Below are positions 1-7,523 of a DNA stretch of 36,499 bases, piece by piece (position 1 is the stretch's first letter; every line of letters begins with the position of its first letter). The DNA is taken from contig CAYYQW010000038.1 of NCBI GenBank assembly GCA_964472505.1, positions 1 to 36,499 of the forward strand, read 5' to 3'. Made by a program: the position numbers and the translations under genes. This stretch comes from JAYEIA01 sp964472505. GTDB lineage: Bacteria; Bacteroidota; Bacteroidia; Bacteroidales; JAADGE01. The notes beneath the pieces are model-generated. The model worked only from the letters and a program-made list of their open reading frames with translations. It was not told the DNA's origin and ran no database searches.

Positions 1-105
1 GCTGAGAAAATCGCCCCAAAGGGGCTAAACATCACAGCACGGGGCAACGCCCCGTGAATTGGAACGAAAAGTAAAGCAAGCCCTGAAGGGGCGAAATATA
101 TTGGT
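1..105. repeat. Three-hairpin intergenic repeat (module related to repeat family 1)
   Basis: Three short G+C-rich hairpins in series: GCCCC-AAA-GGGGC at 13-25, CACGGGGC-AAC-GCCCCGTG at 38-56, and GCCCT-GAA-GGGGC (one mismatch) at 80-92 followed by GAAATAT. The same order of hairpins with the same AAC loop and the same 'AGCCCTG..GGGCGAAATAT' end occurs inside the element at 25347-25515, and a fragment lies at 4515-4540. No terminal inverted repeat is visible here, and the copy may begin outside the window. It lies just downstream of the exonuclease III stop, so it could also act in transcript 3'-end formation, but there is no T-tract typical of a terminator. Confidence 0.7.
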
Positions 106-117
106 GAATTTTGATGT

Positions 118-888
118 CTAAAATTCCGCCTTAATGCCCACCGGACAATGGTCGGAATGCACGGCGTCGGGAAGAATGAATGCTTCTTTGAGTCGGCCTT
201 TTAAATTATCGGTGATGATGTGGTAATCAATGCGCCAGCCTTTATTTCTTTGGCGGGCGGCTGCTCGGTAGCTCCACCAACTGTATTGGTCGGTTTTTTC
301 CGGGTAAAAGTACCGAAAACTGTCGCAATAACCGTCATTAATAAATTCCTGAAACCATTCACGCTCTTCGGGCAGGAAACCGGAGGTTTTTTGTTGTTTT
401 TCCGGATTATGAATATCAATCCACAAGCGGCAAATATTATAATCGCCGGCGATGATGAGTTGGGGACGCTCTTTGCGAAGCTCGTTTATATATTTTTGGA
501 AATCGCTGAGCCATTGCATTTTAAATGCTTGTCGCAGGTCGCCCGATGAACCGGACGGATGATATACGCTTATCACTGAAACATCGCCGAAATCGGCACG
601 CATGAAACGGCCTTCGCGGTCATATTTTTCAATACCCATACCGTATTCCACCCGGTCGGGTTTTTGTTTGCTGAGGATACCGGTGCCGCTGTATCCTTTT
701 TTCTCTGCCGAAAACCAATAACAATGATAACCGAGTGCTTCAAATTTTCCGGTTTCTATTTGCTCGGGTTGAGCTTTGGTTTCTTGAATGCACAAAATGT
801 CGGGTTTTTCGTTTTCCAACCAATTAATAAAGTCTTTTTTTAGAGCGGCGCGTATGCCGTTTACATTATAGGAGAGTATTTTTTTCAT
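118..888 (-). CDS. xth: Exodeoxyribonuclease III (AP endonuclease)
   Basis: Mg-dependent exonuclease/apurinic endonuclease of base-excision repair, cytosolic. The 256-residue protein has the full endonuclease/exonuclease/phosphatase fold signature: N10 in SYNVNG, metal ligand E36 in IQETKAQ, the VYHPSG segment near residue 108, AGDYNI with D149 and N151, WRIDYH, and the terminal catalytic SDH (D246, H247). Length is typical of ExoA/XthA (250-270). It starts with ATG at 888 and is transcribed toward the window edge. The neighbouring methyltransferase ends 55 bp upstream on the same strand, so the two may be cotranscribed. No good TAnnTTTG box is seen just before it. The identification is firm; the choice of xth over exoA as symbol is convention. 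Confidence 0.96.
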   Translation of the reverse strand: MKKILSYNVNGIRAALKKDFINWLENEKPDILCIQETKAQPEQIETGKFEALGYHCYWFSAEKKGYSGTGILSKQKPDRVEYGMGIEKYDREGRFMRADFGDVSVISVYHPSGSSGDLRQAFKMQWLSDFQKYINELRKERPQLIIAGDYNICRLWIDIHNPEKQQKTSGFLPEEREWFQEFINDGYCDSFRYFYPEKTDQYSWWSYRAAARQRNKGWRIDYHIITDNLKGRLKEAFILPDAVHSDHCPVGIKAEF

Positions 889-943
889 GTCCTAATTATT
901 GTGTGAAATGCGAAAATGCAAAATTTTGTCTAATCCGAAAAAA

Positions 944-1997
944 CTATTTTTTGCCTATTACCCATAATTCGACATATTCTTGACGGCGATGTAACAGATT
1001 ACGGCGAGTTTTTTCAGAGCCCTCCCGCACTTTTTGCGTTCTAAAGTCTTCCGTATAAAGCTCCGGAAATTCTTTCAAAGCATCTTCCACCGGATTGTTT
1101 TTGCTGAGATTTGTTATCTGCGCCAAATTGGAAAACAAAACCATGATTTTCCCGGAATGCGCCAAACGGGTTTGGGCTTGTCGGAAAAAGCGGGGCAATA
1201 GATTTTCGGGATAATATACGGCGGTATCTAAATCTTGTATCGCTTGGTCGGCCGGCAACCAGGGCGGATTAAATGCTATGAGATCGGCCGGTTCTGTGAA
1301 ATCGGCAAATAAATCGCCGTATTTCAGGTCTATGTTTTCGGGCAGGCGTTTGTGTTGTATGTCGTTCCGGATTCCGGCTATGGCGTTGGGGTTGTTGTCG
1401 GTGGCATAAATTTTTTTAAAGCCTTGATTCAAAAGTATATGAATTAATGCTCCGCTTCCGGTGCCTATGTCGTAAGCTGTGTCTTTTTTGCCTTTATAGT
1501 TTTGCAGATAACGGTTGAATAATTCCAAGTGCTCAAATCTTGTGGGGAAATAGCAGTTATAAAAAGGATGAAGCTTTTTTTTCAGAACCGGAATATAAAT
1601 TCCTTTGGTGTACCATTGCCAAGCGCTGTTAAGCCCTTGTATATCGGGAAAGGTCAAAACAAAATCCGAAATATCGGGATACAATATGTCCAACCAACCA
1701 ATTTTAGGTGCTTTTTTTAGCCGGATTTTATTGTTTTGTATTTCCAACAAAACTTTGTGCGATGCTTTATGGTAGGCATTTCTGAATGCTCTTTCCTGTT
1801 GGAAGTCAGCTCTCGGAAATTGGGTTTTTATCCGCTTTTTTAATGCTGCAAGCAGCTTCAGCCCTAAGGGATAGAAGTCTTCTATTACAATGTAGTTGCC
1901 ATCAAGAAGTTCTTCTGCGGCTATATCCGGATTGCTTGCTGCGGTCATGCTGAGTGCCGGAACTTCGGTTTGCAGAATTTGGGGTCTTTGCAGGGGC
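944..1997 (-). CDS. Class I SAM-dependent methyltransferase, 5' end lost in assembly gap
   Basis: The 351 visible residues form the C-terminal part of a methyltransferase. Seen: the SAM-binding motif I YDIGTGSGALIHILLNQG (codons near 1430-1480), the acidic loop YATDNNPNA after strand 2, and FNPPW (near 1258-1274), an (N/D)PPY-type motif IV as found in N-methyltransferases such as PrmC/HemK-like and RlmF-like enzymes. About 110 residues precede motif I and look coding. Substrate cannot be told from sequence. The true start is not visible: the frame runs open into the N block, where it appears joined to murF-alr only by the padding. I treat it as a separate gene, probably downstream of murF-alr on the same strand. 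Confidence 0.75.
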
Positions 1998-2097
1998 NNN
2001 NNNNNNNNNNNNNNNNNNNNNNNNNNNNNNNNNNNNNNNNNNNNNNNNNNNNNNNNNNNNNNNNNNNNNNNNNNNNNNNNNNNNNNNNNNNNNNNNN
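1998..2097. other. Assembly gap, exactly 100 N
   Basis: One hundred consecutive N. A round 100 is the usual placeholder for a scaffold join of unknown length, so the real distance is not known. It removes the end of the alanine racemase domain on one side and the start of the methyltransferase on the other, and no stop or start codon between them can be seen. Confidence 0.99.
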
Positions 2098-4417
2098 CGC
2101 TAATATCAATCATGCACATATCCATACAAATATTTCCAACGATGGGAGCTTTTCGCCCGCGTACGATGAACGACCACGCTCCGCGGCTCAGGCTTCGGCG
2201 CAAGCCGTCGGCATAGCCAATGGGAACTACGGCGATGCGGCTGTCGCGACTGACTTTCCCGGCGCGAGAGTAACCCACGGTTTCATCGGCTTTTATGTGG
2301 CGTATTTGCGAAATACGACTCATCAGGCTGCTTACATTTTGTAGCTTAGAAGCATTGTTCGGACTGAATCCGTACAAACCGATTCCGAGCCGCACCATAT
2401 CAAATTGAGCTTCGGGAAAGCGTTCCGTACCCGATGAATTAGCAATATGTCGGATAATTTTGTAGGGAAATGCGTTTTGTATTTTTTGGCTAATGCGCTC
2501 AAAACGACTAATCTGACTGTGCGTAAAATCGTCTTGCTCCGGCTCATCGGCTGCTGCCAAATGTGAAAAAACCGATTGTATTTTGATGTTTTTTATGTTT
2601 TGAAGTTTCTTTATCAGTTGGTCAATTTCGCTTTCGGCAAAACCGAGCCGGTTCATTCCGGTTTCAATTTTTATATGGATACCCAAACGTATATTGGTTT
2701 GCATACGAATTTTTTCAGCCAAAGCTTGTAAAATTTCAAAGCTGTAAATTTCCGGTTCCAAATTATAATCGGGTAGTATCTCAAGGCTCGAAATTTCGGG
2801 GTTCATAATCATTATGGGCAGGCTGATGCCTTCATGTCGCAGGCGCACGCCCTCATCGGTAATGGCAACGGCCAGATAATCAACCTGTTCGTGTTGTAAA
2901 ATGCCGGCGATTTCGTGCGTTCCGCTTCCGTATGAAAAAGCTTTCACCATAGCCATTATGCGGCAATCTTTTGGGATTTTTGATTTGAAGAAATTCAGGT
3001 TGTGTACGAAAGCTTCTAAATTTATTTCCAATCGGGTGCGATGATTTTTTTGTTGCAAGCGTTGGCTGATGCGTTCAAAAGTAAATTCCCGGGCTCCTTT
3101 TATGAGAATGGCTTCACGATGAAAATTCTTATCCTTTATTTTTCTAAGAAAACTTTCGGTTGTCGGAAAGAAATGAGCTTCCGGAATTTGTGTAAACCGG
3201 TCGCGGTATTTATTCAGCTCAGAGCCTATCCCGATAAATTTGTCGATTTCGGCCGCTTCAATCATTTGAACCACACGACTGTAAAGTTGATTTTTTTGTT
3301 TGCGGCATTGTTTGATGTCAGACAAGATGAGTGTTTTTTGCTTTTGTGCCGTTTGTTTTTTCAGCAAGTCCAAGGCAATGGAAAGCGAGTTGATATCGGA
3401 ATTATAACTGTCGTTAATTATTGTACAATTGTTAATGCCTTTGATTTGTTCTAATCGCATTTCAATATCCGGAAGCGTTTCAAAAGCTTCCGGCGGAATG
3501 GTTTTTTGCAGGTTTTGCGAAAAAATATAGGCCAAACAATGCCCAATATTATTTAGCGAAGCTAAGTCGTCTTGGCGGATGTGGAAAATATAATGTTCCG
3601 ACTTATAATCAGCACTTATTATGCTGCCGTTTTTTGTATGGCTGAAATTGAGTTTTAAATCAGCCTTTGTGTCGGAAGAAGACCATGAAAATTTTTTCAC
3701 GCTTTGCAATTCTGTTTGAATAATAGCTTTAGCTGATGTGTTTTCGTTGTTGTAAATCAGTAGTTTGCAGTTTTTGAAAAGTTGCAGTTTCTCAATAATT
3801 TTTTGACTTTCACTCTCAAAATTTTCCCGATGCGCATCGCCTATGCCGGTAAAAATTCCGATTTGCGGACGAATAATTGTTTCCAATTTTTCCATTTCAC
3901 CCGGAAGGGAAATACCGGCCTCAATTAGGGCTGTATCGTATTGATTATCGAGCAGCATCATGGACAAGGGCACGCCGATTTGAGAGTTATAACTTTTGGG
4001 GCTGCGGATGATTTCTTCCCGGTATTTGAGCAGATGAAACAACCATTCTTTTACACTCGTTTTGCCGTTGCTTCCGGTAATTCCGATGATTTTACCCCTG
4101 AAATTTTCACCGGAAAATTGCCCCAGCTTTTGCAGGGCTTGAAGCGTATTGCCGCAGATAATAAATGCGGCATCTTTAAGCTGCCGGAACACTTGGCGCT
4201 GCTCCGAAACAATGAAACAACGCAGTCCTTTTCGGTATAAATCTTCAATATAATCATGTCCGTTATGGCGTTCGCCGATTAGCGCCATAAATGCTTTTTG
4301 TTGATTGGTATCGTATTTTCGGCTGTCGGTAATGATGTCAGTAATGATTATATCTTCCGGCCCGCTAAGTCGAGCGTCTGTGATTTGGCTTATTTGCAGG
4401 CTTGTGAATTTTTGCAT
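2098..4417 (-). CDS. murF-alr: Bifunctional UDP-MurNAc-tripeptide:D-Ala-D-Ala ligase / alanine racemase, 3' end lost in gap
   Basis: Peptidoglycan precursor enzyme: the MurF part adds D-Ala-D-Ala to UDP-MurNAc-tripeptide, and the racemase part makes D-Ala from L-Ala. MurF covers about residues 1-455, with ATP loop GITGSNGKT (115-120) and the DSYNSD segment near 335. The Alr part starts near 457 (RLEINLEAFVHNL), has the PLP lysine at about 492 (MAMVKAFSYG), the catalytic tyrosine segment ETVGYSRAG, and IGYADG. It stops at MCMIDIS before the N block, so roughly the last 50-60 residues of a normal Alr are missing. The MurF-Alr fusion is a known Bacteroidota arrangement. ATG at 4417. Identification is firm; the end is unknown. 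Confidence 0.95.
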
Positions 4418-4481
4418 GGTGTGAATTTTGTTTGGCTAAATTAAAAAAGATTGCGGGCTTATCTTTGTTTGCTGCCGTAAA

Positions 4482-4580
4482 TTATTTCTGTTTTACGATG
4501 TTAAAAAACAAAAATAAGCCCTGAAAAGGCGAAATATTTCGCTAATAATCAAATTATTGTAACTCCGTAAAGTAGAATTA
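4482..4580 (-). repeat. Repeat family 1, shorter decayed copy
   Basis: The right end CGTAAAGTAGAATTA (4566-4580) is identical to an end of the 25347-25515 element, and the match continues inward: CTAATAATCAAAT, a short variable stretch, then TAACTCCGTAAAGTAG. The left end TTATTTCTGTTTTACG (4482-4497) matches the 16-bp terminal repeat at 13 of 16 positions. Inside, only one hairpin module remains (AGCCCTGAAAAGGCGAAATATTTCG); the long G+C hairpin is gone. It is inverted relative to the other copy. It fills most of the 247-bp space between the divergent murF-alr and nuclease genes. Confidence 0.8.
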
Positions 4581-4622
4581 TTCTTCCTTTTTGTATTTTT
4601 TTCGCAAATCTGAAAAAAATAT

Positions 4623-4630
4623 TACTTTTG
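4623..4630 (+). promoter_or_regulatory. Bacteroidota -7 box for the lipoprotein nuclease
   Basis: TACTTTTG fits TAnnTTTG and ends 34 nt before the ATG at 4665. A weak -33 candidate (TTCG at 4601) lies 18 nt upstream. It is just outside the family 1 repeat. Confidence 0.5.
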
Positions 4631-4664
4631 GGTAAATATATACATTCTATATTCACAACTATCA

Positions 4665-5441
4665 ATGAAGAACAAACTTATACTAACAGCAATTATTTTT
4701 TTAGGCGTTTTTCTCAGCATGGCCGGAGGCTGTAAAGATAAAGACAGCGTTTTGCCTGATAAGCCCGAATTGCCGGAAGCCGGCCAAAATGAGATTATTG
4801 CGCATAAAGCCTATACTTTATCATACAGCGAGTTGCACGAGCAGGCCGAATGGGTAGCTTATGTCTTAACAGCACAACAGGCTGCTGCCGAAGATTTTGA
4901 CCGAACGGATGATTTTAGGGAAGACCCGAATATATCTACCGGCAGTGCCGAGTTGAATGATTATTCCGGATCCGGTTATGACCGAGGGCACTTGATGCCG
5001 GCCGGCGATTGTCGTTGGGATGAAACGGTTATGAGTGAAAGTTTTTTTATGAGTAATATGTCGCCGCAAGAACCGCAGTTTAATCGGCAGCGCTGGCGTT
5101 TTCTTGAAATGCAGGTTCGGCAGTGGGCCATTGATCACGGCGGAATATATATAGTAACCGCCGGAATATTAAGCGATAATTTAACGACTATCGGCGAAAA
5201 TGAAGTTGCCATACCCGAATATTATTATAAGGTTATTGTTGATATGGATGTTTCCAAAGGTATAGCTTTTTTAATGCCGAATGAGAATTTGAATGATCGA
5301 CGTATTCAGGAGTTTTTTACTACGATCGATTCGGTTGAAATGCAAACAGGGCTGAATTTCTTCCCTTGGCTTTCTAAAGATGATGAACTAACAATTGAGA
5401 GTAAAACAGATACCGCGCACTGGGGTTTTAATTATTATTAA
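4665..5441 (+). CDS. DNA/RNA non-specific endonuclease, predicted lipoprotein
   Basis: Predicted membrane-anchored nuclease of the NucA/SmNuc (beta-beta-alpha metal) family that would cut DNA and RNA without sequence preference outside the cytoplasm. Residues 1-22 form a lipoprotein signal: K2-K4, a hydrophobic core, then AGG-C23. The catalytic DRGH motif is at 106-109 (DRGHLMPAGD, His109 the general base); N140 and E148 have the spacing expected of the metal-site Asn and the second catalytic Glu. SNMSPQ near 130-135 is also typical of the family. At 258 residues it is single-domain. No immunity protein lies beside it, which argues for nutrient or DNA scavenging rather than a toxin (inference). 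Residues 24-45 look like a flexible linker after the lipid anchor. Confidence 0.9.
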   Translation: MKNKLILTAIIFLGVFLSMAGGCKDKDSVLPDKPELPEAGQNEIIAHKAYTLSYSELHEQAEWVAYVLTAQQAAAEDFDRTDDFREDPNISTGSAELNDYSGSGYDRGHLMPAGDCRWDETVMSESFFMSNMSPQEPQFNRQRWRFLEMQVRQWAIDHGGIYIVTAGILSDNLTTIGENEVAIPEYYYKVIVDMDVSKGIAFLMPNENLNDRRIQEFFTTIDSVEMQTGLNFFPWLSKDDELTIESKTDTAHWGFNYY

Positions 5442-5460
5442 TTTCTAATCTATAACTATT

Positions 5461-6366
5461 ATGAATGTACTAATCGGAGGAGGTTCGGGTTTGCTTGGTA
5501 ATGCGGTGCGTGAACTGCTTGAAGAACAAGGTCATCGTGTGGCAATTTTGAGTCGAAGCGAGCATGTTGAGGGTGTAAATTCTTTTCAGTGGGATGTTGA
5601 GGAGCGTTATATTGAGGATGAAGCCATTCGTTTTGCCGATGCAATAATAAATTTGGCCGGAACCAATTTGGCCGGAAAGCGGTGGAATTTGAGTCAGAAA
5701 AAAAGTATTATTAACAGTCGTGTGCAATCTACCCAGTTGTTAGTAACCGCTGTTGAACGCTTACAAAAACCTTTGTTAAGTTTTGTTTCTGCCTCAGCTA
5801 TAGGGTATTACGGCAGTGTAACTGAAGATACTGTTTTTAAAGAAAGCGACCCGCCCGGAACTGATTTCTTGGGTCAGACCTGTGAAATTTGGGAAAAAGC
5901 AGCTGATTTGTTTACTCAGATGAATATCCGAACCGTCAAGATGCGTGTCGGTGTGGTTATGTCTGAAAAAGGCGGAATGCTGAAAGAAGTTTTGCCGATT
6001 TTTAAAAAATCGCTCGGAGCTCCTCTCGGCTCCGGAAAACAGGCATTGCCTTGGGTGCATATTGAAGATGTGGCCCGTATGTTTGTTTTTGCGCTTGATA
6101 ATCCGGAATTAAACGGAGCTTATAATGCCACAGCACCCAATCCGGTTACAAACAAAGCTTTTACGCACGCACTTAATAACGCTTTGGGTAAGAAAACACG
6201 GCTTCCGAATGTGCCCGGATTTATTTTAAAATTGCTTTTTGGAGGCTCCGCAACTTTAATGTTGGACGGAACTCCGGTTTCATCTAAGAAAATACAGAAT
6301 ACCGGTTTTAAACATAAGCATCCGGATATTCATTCGGCTTTGAACGATATTTTATTGAGAAAATAA
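5461..6366 (+). CDS. TIGR01777/YfcH-type SDR epimerase-like protein
   Basis: NAD(P)-binding protein of the extended short-chain dehydrogenase family, the branch annotated as TIGR01777 or SDR39U1 (E. coli YfcH, human SDR39U1), whose substrate is not established. Seen: the Rossmann glycine motif GGGSGLLG (6-13), INLAGTNLAGKRW near 64-76, a YYGSVTEDT segment that includes the usual active-site region, and HIEDVARMFVFAL in the second half. The 301-residue length is normal. ATG at 5461, 19 nt after the nuclease stop, so it may be cotranscribed with it. It converges on the flavoprotein gene with only 8 bp between the stop codons. Confidence 0.9.
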   Translation: MNVLIGGGSGLLGNAVRELLEEQGHRVAILSRSEHVEGVNSFQWDVEERYIEDEAIRFADAIINLAGTNLAGKRWNLSQKKSIINSRVQSTQLLVTAVERLQKPLLSFVSASAIGYYGSVTEDTVFKESDPPGTDFLGQTCEIWEKAADLFTQMNIRTVKMRVGVVMSEKGGMLKEVLPIFKKSLGAPLGSGKQALPWVHIEDVARMFVFALDNPELNGAYNATAPNPVTNKAFTHALNNALGKKTRLPNVPGFILKLLFGGSATLMLDGTPVSSKKIQNTGFKHKHPDIHSALNDILLRK

Positions 6367-6374
6367 GCCGGTTT

Positions 6375-7376
6375 TTAATACAAATGTTTTTCATTCTGTT
6401 TATTGGAGAAATACTTCATAAACTGTATACGTTCAAAAAGCCCGGCATTCATATTTTTTCCGTAACTGAGCTTACCTTTGAAATCGCTGATGTTTTCGTA
6501 GCCTTTTTCTTTCATAAAAAGTAAAAGGCCTTCATTAATCAGCTTCACGGCATCGGCGCCGTGTTTGTAGAGGGCAGAAACTACCTGTACTGCAGATGCG
6601 CCGGCAAGCAGTTGTTTGATTGCACCGCGTGCATTGTGTACTCCGGTAGAAGCAGCTAAATCGCACTCGACTTTGTTGGCTGACAGTGCAATCCGGCTAA
6701 GGCTGATTCCAATATCCGAGGGCTCCGATAAGATGTTTTCGCTTACAACGGTTTCGGTTTTGATATCAATATCGGGCATATAAAAACGGTTAAACAGCAC
6801 CAAACCGGAAATACCGCTTACGGAAAGTCGCTTGATGATTCCTCCCAAATCGGCAAAGTAATGACTGATTTTTGCAATTACGGGAAGTGAGGTGTTTGCA
6901 ATGGCTTCCTGCACAATTTGAATGTGTTTTTCTTCAATATCTTTTTCCGAGTCTCCGGATGAAGCAGGAATAAACAGGTTGATTTCGAGAGCATCAGCAC
7001 CGGCATTTTCTATGGTGTGAGCAAAATGAATCCATTCGCCGGGACTTACACAGTTGATGCTTCCTATAATGGGCAATTGTGTTTTTTTCTTAGCTTCCGA
7101 AATAAGATTTGTATATTGTGTAAGGGTTTCGTCCTTGATTCGATAATCGAGATAATCCAAGTTTTCAATATCGGCATTTGTTCCGGTTGCATCTTGCAGC
7201 ATTTTGTTGTGTTCTCCGAGAATTTCTTCCTCAAAAAGGGATTTTAATACAACAGCCCCGGCGCCTTGTTTTTCCAGTTCAATGATGTTCTTTATGTTAT
7301 TGGAAAGGGCGGAGCTTCCGGCAATGATTGGGCTTTTAAGCTGCAGCCCCGCAAATTTGCAGTTTAGCTTTGGCAT
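6375..7376 (-). CDS. Dihydroorotate dehydrogenase-like flavoprotein
   Basis: TIM-barrel FMN protein related to class 1 dihydroorotate dehydrogenases. Seen: the N-terminal LKSPIIAGSSALSN, the GAGAVVLKSLFEEEI segment, AGADALEINLF near the middle, a PVIAKIS strand with the expected lysine, and the FMN-phosphate region GVHNARGAIKQLLAGASAVQVVSAL. It lacks the usual active-site NxSCPN motif of true PyrD: the corresponding segment reads EINLFIPASS. It is therefore best called DHOD-like; related proteins are common in Bacteroidota beside a normal pyrD. 333 residues, ATG at 7376, with a well-spaced promoter upstream. Substrate unknown. Confidence 0.88.
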   Translation of the reverse strand: MPKLNCKFAGLQLKSPIIAGSSALSNNIKNIIELEKQGAGAVVLKSLFEEEILGEHNKMLQDATGTNADIENLDYLDYRIKDETLTQYTNLISEAKKKTQLPIIGSINCVSPGEWIHFAHTIENAGADALEINLFIPASSGDSEKDIEEKHIQIVQEAIANTSLPVIAKISHYFADLGGIIKRLSVSGISGLVLFNRFYMPDIDIKTETVVSENILSEPSDIGISLSRIALSANKVECDLAASTGVHNARGAIKQLLAGASAVQVVSALYKHGADAVKLINEGLLLFMKEKGYENISDFKGKLSYGKNMNAGLFERIQFMKYFSNKQNEKHLY

Positions 7377-7401
7377 AATGATTCCGTTTTGGTTTAAAAA
7401 A

Positions 7402-7433
7402 TAAAACTAAGCATTTGTCGGCAGATTAACAAA
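7402..7433 (-). promoter_or_regulatory. Promoter of the DHOD-like gene (-33 and -7)
   Basis: Read on the minus strand: TTTG (7430-7433), 20 nt spacer, TAGTTTTA (7402-7409), a -7 box with one mismatch to TAnnTTTG, 25 nt before the ATG at 7376. The spacer length is that expected for Bacteroidota promoters. Confidence 0.5.
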
Positions 7434-7454
7434 CCTTTTGTCATGCTTAGCGGA

Positions 7455-7495
7455 AATAAAAAAGTGCAAAGCCGGATTGAGTCAGCTTTGCACTT
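7455..7495 (-). terminator. Rho-independent terminator of the phosphate transporter gene
   Basis: On the minus strand, an 11-bp perfect stem (AAGTGCAAAGC, 7485-7495, pairing with GCTTTGCACTT, 7462-7472) with a 12-nt loop is followed by TTTTTTAT (7455-7461). It lies 29 nt past the stop of the PiT gene and so separates it from the DHOD-like gene. Confidence 0.85.
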
Positions 7496-7523
7496 GTTTA
7501 ATCTGTGTTTTTTTACAAAAATT

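Noticed and set aside
1896..2344. Plus-strand open frames across the N block
   Set aside because: They depend on translated N and are antisense to murF-alr and the methyltransferase.
4665..6366. Nuclease plus SDR gene as a secreted toxin/immunity pair
   Set aside because: The SDR protein is a known metabolic-type family (TIGR01777) and not an immunity protein; the nuclease has a lipoprotein signal and no toxin delivery domain.
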